From Anaerolineae bacterium (GTDB lineage Bacteria > Chloroflexota > Anaerolineae > B4-G1), in contig JAOAAG010000169.1 in the NCBI GenBank assembly GCA_026418995.1, positions 1-33,828 on the forward strand: a DNA stretch of 33,828 nucleotides, given 5' to 3'. This document shows positions 15,352-23,928 of the stretch, piece after piece. The notes beneath the pieces are model-generated. The model was not told the origin of the DNA, made no database searches, and saw nothing but the letters and a program-made list of their open reading frames with translations. The translations under genes and the position numbers were made by a program. Position 1 is the first letter of the stretch, and each line of letters opens with the position of its first letter.

Positions 15352-17451
15352 ATGGCGATATTTTCATCTACCGTTTTCCTCTCTGCATTTCTGCTCTTTC
15401 TCGTGCAGCCACTGATCAGCAAGTATATTCTGCCATGGTTTGGTGGGGCACCAGCAGTCTGGTCGAGCGCGATGCTCTTTTTCCAGACACTGCTGCTGGC
15501 TGGCTATAGTTACAGCCATGGCCTCGCGGCACGTCTCCCGTTGCGGGTTCAGGGCCGTGTCCACCTGGGGTTGCTGGGGCTCTCGCTGGTCGTGTTCCTG
15601 CTGTGCTCCTTCATCTGGCAGACGCCCATCACACCGGGGGCGGAGTGGCAGCCGCGCCCTGAGGACGATCCTATTGTGCGTATCCTGACTGTCCTGGCAG
15701 TCAGTGTCGGCCTCCCCTATCTGACCCTGACGACGACTGGGCCGCTGCTGCAGGCATGGTTTAGCCGGGTGTGGCCGGGGCGCTCTCCGTATCGGCTATA
15801 CGCGCTGTCGAACGTTGGCTCGTTACTGGCCCTCGTCTGTTACCCGGTGCTTATCGAGCCGCTGTTCACGGTACGGGTGCAGGCGATGCTCTGGTCGGCG
15901 GGCTACCTGCTCTTTGTGTTGAACTGTGGGTATCTCGCCCGACGGCTTATGCGTCTGCCACGCCAGGTGGACCATCCCTCGCTCCAGAGCATTGAGCGGC
16001 CTGCCGCAGAGGGCGGCGGGAGCCTGAAACACTGGCCGCTGTGGTTGGGCCTTTCGGCATGCGCCTCGCTGCTGTTGCTGGCCACTACTAACCAGATGAC
16101 GCAGGACATCGCTGCGATACCTTTCCTGTGGGTGTTGCCATTAACGCTTTACCTGCTCTCGTTTATCCTCTGCTTCGCCGGCTCTCGCTGGTACTCACGC
16201 GGGTATGTCTACGGGCTGCTGGTGCTGAGCCTGCTCTACTGCTGGGTGCTGATCGCGCGGGCCACGCTGCATATCATTGTGCAACTGGCCGTCCATGCCC
16301 TGCTGCTCTTCTGTGTGTGCATGGTCTGTCATGGCGAGATGGTGCGCCTGCGGCCGCCTCCTGAGCATCTCACGGCCTTCTACCTGATCATCTCCCTGGG
16401 AGGCGCGCTGGGAAGTGTTTTCGTTAATCTGATCGCCCCGCTCATCTTCAACAATTTCTGGGAGTTGCCGCTCGGCCTGGTGCTCTGCTGGCTGCTCCTG
16501 CTGGCTGTGCTGGGGGTGGATCGCAGCCTGTTCCGACGCCGTCGAAGAGGACTTCCTCCTAATTGGGCTATGGCAGCCACGTTGGCCGCCGTGATCACGG
16601 TATCGCTCCTGTACGTGCAGACTTACAACCGGCGGACGCTCTATACCCACCGCAATTTCTACGGAGTGTTGTGGGTGGCCGAGAGGCCAATAGCGGGGAC
16701 AGGGGACTCGGTCTATGAGCTGGCGCATGGCGCGATTATGCACGGGGCACAGTACACTTCCGGCACCCATCGGCGCGAGCCCATCAGCTACTACAGGGCA
16801 GAAAGCGGCGGCGGATTGGCGTTGCGCCATTCCAGGCGCGATGCTGATGGCCTGCGCGTTGGGGTGCTCGGACTGGGCATTGGCACCCTGGCCGCCTACG
16901 GGCAACCCGGCGATATCTTTCGCTTCTACGAGATCAACCCCGCTGTCATCCGCCTGGCCGAGGGGGAGGGCGGTTATTTCAGCTACCTGGCCGATTCTCC
17001 GGCGCATGTGGAGATTGTGTCCGGCGACGGCCGGCTTGCCATGGCACGTGAGCTGGAGACAGAGGGCCCGCAGCACTACGATGTGCTGGTGCTGGATGCC
17101 TTCAGCGGCGACGCAGTCCCTGTGCATCTGTTGACCCGCGAAAGTTTCGCGCTCTATCTAAACCACCTGGCCCCGGACGGGGTGCTGGTGGTGAACATCA
17201 GTAACCGCCATCTTGACCTCCGGCCGGTCGTGGCGCGGCTGGCGGCTCACTTTGGCCTGCACGCGGCCCTGGTGGAGTCGCCCGGCGATGGGCGGGTATT
17301 TGTGAACTCGACGTGGGTACTGGCTACCCGCAATAAGGCTTTCCTGGAGCAACCGGAGGTCGCGCGCTACTGTCTCCCCCTTGTGGAAGATACGCGCATT
17401 CGGCTGTGGACGGATGACTACAGCAACCTGTTTCAGATATTATACTGGTGA
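15352..17451 (+). CDS. Membrane-fused spermidine-synthase-like protein
   Basis: A 699-residue fusion. The N-terminal 430 or so residues hold about ten or more membrane helices. After a soluble linker, residues about 490-690 form a class I methyltransferase-like fold of spermidine-synthase type: GVLGLGIGTLAAYG (SAM or dcSAM loop, about 503-516), FYEINPAVIRLA, VEIVSGDGRLAMA and YDVLVLDAFSGDAVPVHLLT. The spermidine synthase gatekeeper normally reads DGGDG; the region here is instead a membrane domain, as in the widespread fused family whose real reaction is mostly uncharacterised. GGAG lies five bases before the ATG. The upstream partner is the MFS gene; a PLP decarboxylase gene starts 134 bp downstream. 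Confidence 0.85.
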   Translation: MAIFSSTVFLSAFLLFLVQPLISKYILPWFGGAPAVWSSAMLFFQTLLLAGYSYSHGLAARLPLRVQGRVHLGLLGLSLVVFLLCSFIWQTPITPGAEWQPRPEDDPIVRILTVLAVSVGLPYLTLTTTGPLLQAWFSRVWPGRSPYRLYALSNVGSLLALVCYPVLIEPLFTVRVQAMLWSAGYLLFVLNCGYLARRLMRLPRQVDHPSLQSIERPAAEGGGSLKHWPLWLGLSACASLLLLATTNQMTQDIAAIPFLWVLPLTLYLLSFILCFAGSRWYSRGYVYGLLVLSLLYCWVLIARATLHIIVQLAVHALLLFCVCMVCHGEMVRLRPPPEHLTAFYLIISLGGALGSVFVNLIAPLIFNNFWELPLGLVLCWLLLLAVLGVDRSLFRRRRRGLPPNWAMAATLAAVITVSLLYVQTYNRRTLYTHRNFYGVLWVAERPIAGTGDSVYELAHGAIMHGAQYTSGTHRREPISYYRAESGGGLALRHSRRDADGLRVGVLGLGIGTLAAYGQPGDIFRFYEINPAVIRLAEGEGGYFSYLADSPAHVEIVSGDGRLAMARELETEGPQHYDVLVLDAFSGDAVPVHLLTRESFALYLNHLAPDGVLVVNISNRHLDLRPVVARLAAHFGLHAALVESPGDGRVFVNSTWVLATRNKAFLEQPEVARYCLPLVEDTRIRLWTDDYSNLFQILYW

Positions 17452-17585
17452 GCATCGGATGCGTGCATCATTTGTGCGGCAGCGCTGGAACAACTGTGTA
17501 CTTCAGTTGATAGTCGGCGAGAACAGAGCTGGCCATTTGCAGCTCCTTCTGCCTGTGCGGCACTCTGAACAACGGAGGCTGGCTT

Positions 17586-19019
17586 ATGTCTGCTGAAAGA
17601 AGTTTTCACATGACACCTGACGAATTCCGCCGCTACGGGTATGCCGTTGTGGACTGGATTGCCGATTACTACAAGCGCATCGAATCGTTCCCCGTGCTCT
17701 CTAGAGTCGAGCCGGGGCAGATCCGCGCCGCGTTGCCACCGCAGCCCCCGACCTATGGCGAGCCTTTTGAGGCGATGCTTAAGGATGTGGAAGAGCTCAT
17801 CCTCCCTGGCCTGACCCACTGGCAGTCGCCCAACTTCTTTGCCTTCTTCCCGGCGAACGCCTCGGCTCCCGCCATCCTGGGCGAACTGCTCTCCGCGGGG
17901 CTGGGAGTACAGGGGATGCTATGGGCCACCAGCCCTGCCTGTACCGAGCTGGAGACGCATGTGCTGGACTGGCTGGTGGATATGCTGGCCCTGCCGGACA
18001 AATTCAAGTCCACTGGCAGCGGCGGCGGCGTGATCCAGGACTCTGCCTCCAGCGCCTCGCTATGTGCTCTCCTGGCCGCCCGTGAGCGGGCGACTGGATA
18101 CCGTACCAACGCGCACGGGTGTGACGGGCGGTTGGTGGCCTACGCCTCGTCCCAGACCCATTCTTCGATCGAGAAAGCGGTCAAGATAGCAGGGCTGGGG
18201 CGTGAGAACCTGCGCATAATCGAAGTAGACGAGAAATATGCGATGCGCCCGGAGGCCCTGGCCCGCCAGATCGCTGAGGATAAGAGGGCCGGGCTGGTGC
18301 CGTGCTTTGTGTGTGCCACTGTCGGTACCACCTCGTCGAACGCACTGGACCCCCTGCCAGAGATAGGGCAAATATGCCAGCAGGAAGGGGTATGGCTGCA
18401 CGTGGACGCAGCGATGTGTGGGACTGCCGCGCTCTGCCCGGAGTTTCGCTATATTCACAACGGCCTGGAGCTGGCCGATAGTTACTGCTTTAATCCCCAC
18501 AAATGGATGTTCACCAACTTCGATTGCGACTGTTTCTATGTGGCCGATCGAGCAACGCTCATCAACACGCTCAGTGTTCTGCCGGAGTACCTGCGTAACA
18601 AGGCCACCGAGTCCGGTGCGGTGATTGATTACCGGGATTGGCAGATTCCCCTGGGGCGGCGTTTCCGGGCGCTCAAGCTCTGGTTCGTCATCCGCCACTA
18701 CGGCGTGGAGGGGCTACGCTATCACATCCGCCGCCACGTGGAACTGGCGCACGCGTTCGCCTCCTGGGTGGAGGCAGACGACCGGTTTGAGCTGGCGGCT
18801 CCTGTACCGCTGAACCTGGTCTGCTTTCGCCACAAGGGAGGGGACGAGGCCAATCTGAAACTGATGGAACGCCTGAATCGGAGCGGCGAGCTTTACCTGA
18901 CCCACACCAGGCTGGGTGAGCGGATCGTACTGCGTTTCTGCGTCGGCCAGACCAATACCGAGCGCCGCCACGTGGAGAGGGCCTGGAGCATGATCCAGAG
19001 CATGGCCGATGAGTGGTGA
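17586..19019 (+). CDS. PLP-dependent aromatic-L-amino-acid-decarboxylase-type enzyme
   Basis: A 477-residue group II decarboxylase of normal length. It shows the DDC/TyrDC hallmarks: HWQSPNFFAFFPANAS near residue 80, His192 stacking on PLP (SQTHSSIEKA), HVDAAMCG with the cofactor Asp, and Schiff-base Lys306 in NPHKWMFTNFDCD. Tyr335 (PEYLRN) lies at the position of the catalytic-loop Tyr of animal DDC; Phe there marks aldehyde synthases, so true decarboxylation is favoured. Likely substrates are Tyr, Trp, Phe or DOPA, giving the amine and CO2; which one is unknown. GGAGG lies seven bases before the ATG. The gap to the SpeE-like gene is 134 bp. A GTGAC palindrome follows the stop. Confidence 0.92.
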   Translation: MSAERSFHMTPDEFRRYGYAVVDWIADYYKRIESFPVLSRVEPGQIRAALPPQPPTYGEPFEAMLKDVEELILPGLTHWQSPNFFAFFPANASAPAILGELLSAGLGVQGMLWATSPACTELETHVLDWLVDMLALPDKFKSTGSGGGVIQDSASSASLCALLAARERATGYRTNAHGCDGRLVAYASSQTHSSIEKAVKIAGLGRENLRIIEVDEKYAMRPEALARQIAEDKRAGLVPCFVCATVGTTSSNALDPLPEIGQICQQEGVWLHVDAAMCGTAALCPEFRYIHNGLELADSYCFNPHKWMFTNFDCDCFYVADRATLINTLSVLPEYLRNKATESGAVIDYRDWQIPLGRRFRALKLWFVIRHYGVEGLRYHIRRHVELAHAFASWVEADDRFELAAPVPLNLVCFRHKGGDEANLKLMERLNRSGELYLTHTRLGERIVLRFCVGQTNTERRHVERAWSMIQSMADEW

Positions 19020-19024
19020 GGCGT

Positions 19025-19060
19025 CAGGTGACAGTCACTTATAGAAGTGACCGTCACCTG
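19025..19060. repeat. GTGAC palindrome after the decarboxylase gene
   Basis: Arms CAGGTGACAGTCACTT (19025-19040) and AAGTGACCGTCACCTG (19045-19060) pair over 16 bp with a single mismatch around a 4-nt loop. It begins five bases after the decarboxylase stop and immediately precedes the promoter of the SPFH operon. No T-tract follows. Confidence 0.88.
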
Positions 19061-19063
19061 AAT

Positions 19064-19092
19064 TTGATTTGTAGACAGTTCTGACATATAAT
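19064..19092 (+). promoter_or_regulatory. Promoter of the SPFH-TPR-lipid kinase operon
   Basis: -35 TTGATT (19064-19069), 17-bp spacer, perfect -10 TATAAT (19087-19092). It lies 41 bp upstream of the GTG start at 19134, directly after the palindrome at 19025-19060. Confidence 0.78.
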
Positions 19093-19133
19093 GAATACAC
19101 CTGCTCCCACATCTGAAAGCGAGGTGTGCTGGC

Positions 19134-20804
19134 GTGCCAATCCTGAGAGATGCGCTGATTATACTGCTTGTGACGGTTGGAGGTGCTGCAGCGGTTGCCG
19201 CCTACATCAAACTGGCTATGTTCCCCGGGTACGATGCCTTCACAGTGGTATTGACCTGGTTGATAGCAGGAATGCTGAGCGGCGTGATATGTCTGCCCAT
19301 CCTGGTGCTCAAATCCCTCGGCTCCTGGTTCATTTTCCTTACTGCAGCTTTCATAGGATTCCCTATCTTCCTCTTTTTAATCAGGTTCCAGGAGCCAACT
19401 AACCCACAATTCCGCTGGTGGCTCCTCTATCTCGTCTGGCTCTACGTATGGTGGGCAGCATTAGTGGGCTGGCGCGCGGGATGGGTCGGGTTGCTGCTTG
19501 TTACATTGCCCGCGCTGCTCCTGGCCGGGGGTGGGCTGTTCTTCGTTGCCGGCTTCCTGCTCCCATTTCCCGCCCAGGAGCTTTACCGGGGGAAACGTAC
19601 CGGCCGCAAGCTGGGGGAGATACCTACCCTGGCGGACGAACTGAAGGATTTCATCGCCCTGCTCCGTTATCCCCAAAACCGAGCGGTGCTTAAAGAGCGT
19701 ATTTACCAGCACCGTATGGCCCTGCGCTCATTGGTGAGTTTCGCCCTGGGCACGAACTTCCCCTACTACGTGGTCATAGACGAGAAGATCACCGAGCGCA
19801 CCGAGGACTCGCGCACCTGGCTCCCGGAGAAAGACAAGCTGATCAAAAGACTGGAAGGAGACCTGTTTGGCAACTTCATGGCCGGTCCGGGTATCATATT
19901 GACTGGCTGCGACCACGCGGTGGCCATTTCCACTGGCTTCAGATCCAAAGGGGCGAAGGGACCGGGCATTGTCTTCACCACCCACACTGCTGAAAGCCCC
20001 ACTCATGTGCTTGATCTGCGGACACAACTGCGCGCCTTTCCCGTGGAAGCCCTGACTAAAGATGGGATTGCTGTCCAGGTCACCACCTTTCTGCCGTTCA
20101 GGATCGGGGCAGGTAATGAGCGGCCGGAGCTGAGCAAGGGCTTCCCCTACCGCACCAGCGACGCATTCAAAGCCATCCATGCGAATCAGATCTACCATGT
20201 CAGTCTATCCCAGACGCCCGATAGCGTGAAAGAGCTGAGGTGGTACGATCTGCCGGAGCTGTTCGGCGAGCGCATCATACGCGACATCATCTCCCGTTAC
20301 AGCTTCGATGAGCTGTATGCCCCGTTCGAGGTGCAGGATGACTCTTTCCCGGTACCTCGCGTGAAGATCGCCGCGGAACTGCGCGAGCGTTTGGACACCA
20401 TTCTGCCCCAGTACGGGATTCAACGTATGGGCGGTGGTATCGGTAACCTGCTGCCGAAGGATCCGGCCGTTATTGAGCGGCGCATTGAAACCTGGCAGAG
20501 CGGCTGGACGCGCAAGATCATGCTGCAACTGGCTGAAGGTCAGTCCAGACGCCTGCGCTATGTGGAGCAGGCCCGCGCCCAGGCACAGATTGACCTGGTC
20601 CTGGCGATCGGTAAACGGCTCGGGCAGTTGCGGGACATGGGGATGAACGGCATTGCCAATTACTTCATTATGGTCCTGGAGGAGCTGGCGAACAGGCCCA
20701 CGCTGCGTCATCTCCTCCCACAGGATGTGGCTCAGGTGCTGAGAAGTGCTCGCCGACAAACGAACCAGGCTGAGCATAGCTCCACCCAGCCCACTCAGGG
20801 CTGA
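19134..20804 (+). CDS. Multi-pass membrane protein with SPFH/Band 7-like domain
   Basis: A 556-residue protein. Five hydrophobic segments (about residues 7-25, 38-60, 64-84, 95-113, 115-143) precede a large cytosolic part. Residues about 255-335 read like an SPFH (stomatin/prohibitin) core: a glycine-rich strand (GPGIILTG), then the LDLRTQLRAFPVEALTKDGIAVQVTTFLPFRIG segment, which matches the family's R-x-x-x-V-x-x-x-T-x-D-G-I-x-V pattern. A helical region with many Arg and Gln (about 470-540) ends the protein. SPFH proteins organise membrane microdomains or scaffold proteases. The start is GTG with GAGGTG seven bases upstream. The next SPFH-like gene starts 19 bp after the stop. Family membership is by pattern, not by search. 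Confidence 0.65.
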   Translation: MPILRDALIILLVTVGGAAAVAAYIKLAMFPGYDAFTVVLTWLIAGMLSGVICLPILVLKSLGSWFIFLTAAFIGFPIFLFLIRFQEPTNPQFRWWLLYLVWLYVWWAALVGWRAGWVGLLLVTLPALLLAGGGLFFVAGFLLPFPAQELYRGKRTGRKLGEIPTLADELKDFIALLRYPQNRAVLKERIYQHRMALRSLVSFALGTNFPYYVVIDEKITERTEDSRTWLPEKDKLIKRLEGDLFGNFMAGPGIILTGCDHAVAISTGFRSKGAKGPGIVFTTHTAESPTHVLDLRTQLRAFPVEALTKDGIAVQVTTFLPFRIGAGNERPELSKGFPYRTSDAFKAIHANQIYHVSLSQTPDSVKELRWYDLPELFGERIIRDIISRYSFDELYAPFEVQDDSFPVPRVKIAAELRERLDTILPQYGIQRMGGGIGNLLPKDPAVIERRIETWQSGWTRKIMLQLAEGQSRRLRYVEQARAQAQIDLVLAIGKRLGQLRDMGMNGIANYFIMVLEELANRPTLRHLLPQDVAQVLRSARRQTNQAEHSSTQPTQG

Positions 20805-20823
20805 AATTTCTCCAGGGGTTCGT

Positions 20824-22263
20824 ATGATGCGACTAAGGCTTCTGAATCAGAATTTCTACCGTCAGCTTTTGTTTCTGGCAATCATCCTGCTGCTGGTGGC
20901 GTGTAGCGGCATAGCAGAGCTCCATCGCATACGCGCTACAACGCCGGAACGCCCTATAGCAACGCCCGCGCTTATCCTGACGGAGGGCTTGAAGTGGCTT
21001 CCGGGCACCGTCTGGAATCTGCTGCCGGCCTTCGTAGCGTTAGCCGTGGTTCCCTGGGTAGCGTCCCACTTCATCCGCTTCCTCTACGACACGAAGGACC
21101 TCAGAGAGGCCCACAAGTTCCTGCAAAACAACCTGTTCGGCATGGACTCGTTGAGGCCGCTCATGGTTGTGCGAGGCGGGCAGATTATCACAGCAGGAGG
21201 CACACTCTGCGACCGGGTGGGCGGGCGCGGAGCCCTCATTGTTTACAACGACAGCGCCGTCGTGACGGAAAAAGGAGGACGCCTGTGCCGCGTTATCGGT
21301 GGACCTTACTTTGGTTTCCTCGAAGCCTTCGAACGTGTCTGGGAGGTAGTAGACCTGCGGCCACAGCGCTGGGTGTACACCGTAGAGGCGATGACCAGGG
21401 ATGGCATCCCCGTCGCCTGTGAGGCGGATATCACCTTCAAGATTGACGACCGCTATATTGACGAGGCTGGTCATGTGCGTATCAAAGCTCCCTCCGACGC
21501 CGAAGTGGAGCTACCCGATGACGTGGCGATCGCTGCTAAGCTGGAGAGTACCGGTATAGGCAAGCCGCTCCCTTACACCGAGGAGGCAGTGTTCAGGGCT
21601 GCAACCGGCCTCTGGGTGCGCATCAAACAGCCAGACCATCCAGAGCAGATCAGGAAGTGGACGGGCCGGGTCGTGATTGGCGATGTCGAGGGCATCCTGC
21701 GTAACATCATCGCCGGCTATCGCCTTGACTGGCTGATCCAGTCCTCCAGCCCGGGCCGGAAACTTCCCCGTGAAGAGATCCGTGATCAGTTGAGGCAAAG
21801 ATTGGAGGAAGCGTATCCGGTCGGCAACCCGATAGGGGTACGCATCCTCGACGTTGACCTGGGTAAGATTGACCTGAAAGACAAGAAGATCTACACCCAG
21901 TGGATCGAGGCCTGGAATGCCGAATGGGAGCGCAGGAAACTGGAGGGAGAGGCGGAGGGGGAGGCAGAACTGGCCCGTCTGAACGCCGCCCAGGTTCAGG
22001 CACAGGCGGAAATGGTGCTCACGCTGGTGGAGGCCATCCGTCCCCTGGTGGCTACCAAACAGGATGTATCGCCCTATCTGATCGCTATGCAATTCGTCGA
22101 GACTCTGCGCTGGATGGCTTACGACCCGTTCAAGCGTATGTTCCTTCCACCGGAAGTGATGCGCACCATCAGGGAACTGGAGAGAGTGGTTTACAGAGGG
22201 GAACAGCCTTCTGAGGATGCCGTAGCGGGATTTGGCCGCCTTCTGGTTGAGACCAAGCGATGA
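20824..22263 (+). CDS. Second membrane protein with SPFH/Band 7-like domain
   Basis: A 479-residue paralogue-like partner of the gene before it. One hydrophobic helix at about residues 13-30 ends in LVACSG, which could be read as a signal anchor or a lipobox. A second helix spans about 60-82. An SPFH-like core follows: RGALIVYNDSAVVTEKGG, then VVDLRPQRWVYTVEAMTRDG with IPVACEADITFKI. The C-terminal third has IGVRILDVDLGKIDL, then a Glu/Ala/Gln coiled coil (EGEAEGEAELARLNAAQVQAQAE), as in flotillin-type proteins. The start is ATG 20824, preceded by AGGGG; the frame is open farther upstream but would overlap the previous gene. Its stop overlaps the next start (ATGA at 22260-22263), implying translational coupling. 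Confidence 0.7.
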   Translation: MMRLRLLNQNFYRQLLFLAIILLLVACSGIAELHRIRATTPERPIATPALILTEGLKWLPGTVWNLLPAFVALAVVPWVASHFIRFLYDTKDLREAHKFLQNNLFGMDSLRPLMVVRGGQIITAGGTLCDRVGGRGALIVYNDSAVVTEKGGRLCRVIGGPYFGFLEAFERVWEVVDLRPQRWVYTVEAMTRDGIPVACEADITFKIDDRYIDEAGHVRIKAPSDAEVELPDDVAIAAKLESTGIGKPLPYTEEAVFRAATGLWVRIKQPDHPEQIRKWTGRVVIGDVEGILRNIIAGYRLDWLIQSSSPGRKLPREEIRDQLRQRLEEAYPVGNPIGVRILDVDLGKIDLKDKKIYTQWIEAWNAEWERRKLEGEAEGEAELARLNAAQVQAQAEMVLTLVEAIRPLVATKQDVSPYLIAMQFVETLRWMAYDPFKRMFLPPEVMRTIRELERVVYRGEQPSEDAVAGFGRLLVETKR

Positions 22264-23234
22264 TCGCCGTATCCATGGCATCTGCACCCACGGCGTTGTT
22301 GTACACCGAACAGGCCTCGCCGCTTGTCCAGCGGCTGCTCAGCTACTGCCGCTCTGCACTGCGAGAGCAGAGATGGGAGCACGCTCAACTCTGTGCCCAG
22401 GACGCGATCGCCTTCTGCCAGGAGAGCGGCGACCATACAGGAGAAGCATTGGCCCTGCTCCATCTGGCCGACTTCTACGGCGACGTGGGGGAGCTGGGAG
22501 AGGCATTGGAGCATTGCGCAAGAGCGTATCAGCTCTTGCGCCGGCAGGCCGCACCGTTACAGCGGCACAACGAAGCTGTGGTTGCCTATGCCCTGGGGCT
22601 GCTCACCGAGCTACAGCCGGTGGGCTTCATCGCTGCTCTGAGCTGGTATCAGGACGCCATAACACTTTTCGGGACGGCGCGGGAATCTTGGGCCACTTTA
22701 AACGATGGCTCTAAGGTCAAATTGTGCGATGAACTCCGCATTGAAATCGAGAAACGCATCGAACACATGCTCCAGAGCCGCTTGAAGCACCCCTGGCGGG
22801 CGGCTTTTGATATCTGGACATGGGACAGCCCTGAGTCCCCGTTCCATAGAGACAGAGAGTCGCGCGGCTACGTACAGGATGACGGAAGCGTTCTCATCGG
22901 CGGCGATGTGTACTATTCCGATAAAAAGCTTGAGTTTGACAAAGCCTATTACTATTTTGCCCTTCCGGCGGGGGAACTTGCCCCGGTCTTAAAGGTATCG
23001 GCCAGCAGCTTTCTGCTCTTTCGCCAGCAATGGAAAGCTCAGCAGGAAGGGGCAGGGATCGTATGGCAGCGTGGGAGTGGGTGGGTGGCAGTTGAGTTCA
23101 GGCGTGAGCGAGATGGGTTCAGATTTTATCCCCGGCGGCCGGTGATCCTCGGAGACGAGAAGCCCATCCCAGGCGACGCTGGGGCTATGCTTAAGGGGTA
23201 TGCCGTCGCCCTGCTGAAAAAGCCGGGGGAATGA
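22260..23234 (+). CDS. TPR-like protein of unknown function
   Basis: A 324-residue soluble protein. Residues about 18-135 are helical repeats of TPR type (ALREQRWEHAQLCAQDAIAFC; EALALLHLADFYGDVGELGEALEHC). After a linker, residues about 185-324 form a beta-rich domain I do not recognise, with YVQDDGSVLIGGDVYYSDKK and a Trp/Arg-rich strand set ending in a Lys-rich tail. It begins within the stop codon of the second SPFH-like gene (ATGA overlap) and ends one base before the lipid kinase gene, so it is embedded in a tightly coupled operon. TPR segments usually bind partner proteins; here an adaptor between SPFH proteins and other factors is inference. ATG 22275 is an alternative start. Confidence 0.6.
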   Translation: MIAVSMASAPTALLYTEQASPLVQRLLSYCRSALREQRWEHAQLCAQDAIAFCQESGDHTGEALALLHLADFYGDVGELGEALEHCARAYQLLRRQAAPLQRHNEAVVAYALGLLTELQPVGFIAALSWYQDAITLFGTARESWATLNDGSKVKLCDELRIEIEKRIEHMLQSRLKHPWRAAFDIWTWDSPESPFHRDRESRGYVQDDGSVLIGGDVYYSDKKLEFDKAYYYFALPAGELAPVLKVSASSFLLFRQQWKAQQEGAGIVWQRGSGWVAVEFRRERDGFRFYPRRPVILGDEKPIPGDAGAMLKGYAVALLKKPGE

Positions 23235-23235
23235 G

Positions 23236-23898
23236 ATGGCCGATTGGCTTGCTATTGCTGTCTCGTTCCTGTACGTGTTCCTCGCCCTCGGAGTAGCCGA
23301 AGCGTTGCGTAAGTGGCGCGGCTACTCGGTGGACTTCACACGCAAGTTCATCCACATCGCGGTAGGGATGTGGGCCTATGGGACGGTGCTGCTGTTCAAA
23401 GAGCGCAGCGCCGCGATCGTGCCACCGCTGGCATTCGTGGCTATCAACGCCCTCTCCTATCGGGCAGGGATGTTCAAAGCGATGGAAACCGGGGAGAAGG
23501 GCCGCTTTGGGACCATCTATTTCCCTATCTCCTTCGCTGCGGTAATCTGGCTGCTGTGGGATCGTCCGCACCTGGTGGTAGCCAGCCTGATGCCGATGAC
23601 ATGGGGCGATGCTCTGGCCGCGATAGTGGGGCGCCGCGCGGGCAAACATCACTACACCATTGGTGGGAACAGGCGCTCTGTAGAAGGCTCGGTAGCCATG
23701 TTTCTGGCCGGCTGGCTGGCTACCTTCCCACCGCTCCTGTTACTGGCTCATCCCCCGCTCAGCACAGGCCTGGCTGTCGGAGTCTCGGCACTCACTGCCC
23801 TGGGCGCAGCCGTAGTCGAAGCGCTCTCCCCCTGGGGTATAGATAATCTGACTGTGCCGGCGGCCTCGGCACTGGTGCTGGTACTGAGCCTCAGGTGA
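23236..23898 (+). CDS. DGK1/phytol-kinase-like (SEC59/VTE5-type) membrane lipid kinase
   Basis: A 220-residue polytopic membrane protein with six to seven hydrophobic segments. The pattern fits the CTP-dependent dolichol/diacylglycerol/phytol kinase family: RKFIHIAVGMWAY near residue 36, the Asp/Gly motif in MTWGDALAAIVGRRAGKH (about 129-146) and NRRSVEGSVAMF (about 153-164). Relatives phosphorylate a membrane lipid alcohol, often using CTP; cytidylyltransferases of the CdsA type are more distant. The lipid is unknown. The ATG begins one base after the TPR gene's stop, so it is the fourth and last gene of the operon. Its TGA stop lies inside a GTGAC repeat (23892 onward). Confidence 0.82.
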   Translation: MADWLAIAVSFLYVFLALGVAEALRKWRGYSVDFTRKFIHIAVGMWAYGTVLLFKERSAAIVPPLAFVAINALSYRAGMFKAMETGEKGRFGTIYFPISFAAVIWLLWDRPHLVVASLMPMTWGDALAAIVGRRAGKHHYTIGGNRRSVEGSVAMFLAGWLATFPPLLLLAHPPLSTGLAVGVSALTALGAAVVEALSPWGIDNLTVPAASALVLVLSLR

Positions 23899-23928
23899 CG
23901 GTTACTTTCGGAAGTGACTGTCAATTCC
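23892..23928. repeat. GTGAC palindrome containing the lipid kinase stop
   Basis: Left half CAGGTGACGGTTACTT (23892-23907) and right half GAAGTGACTGTCAATT (23911-23926) form an imperfect inverted repeat of the family seen at 4411 and 19025. The TGA inside the left half is the stop codon of the lipid kinase gene. Confidence 0.7.

Noticed and set aside
16195-17127. Minus-strand frame of 310 codons in the SpeE-like gene
   Set aside because: Low-complexity composition and complete overlap with a well-supported gene.
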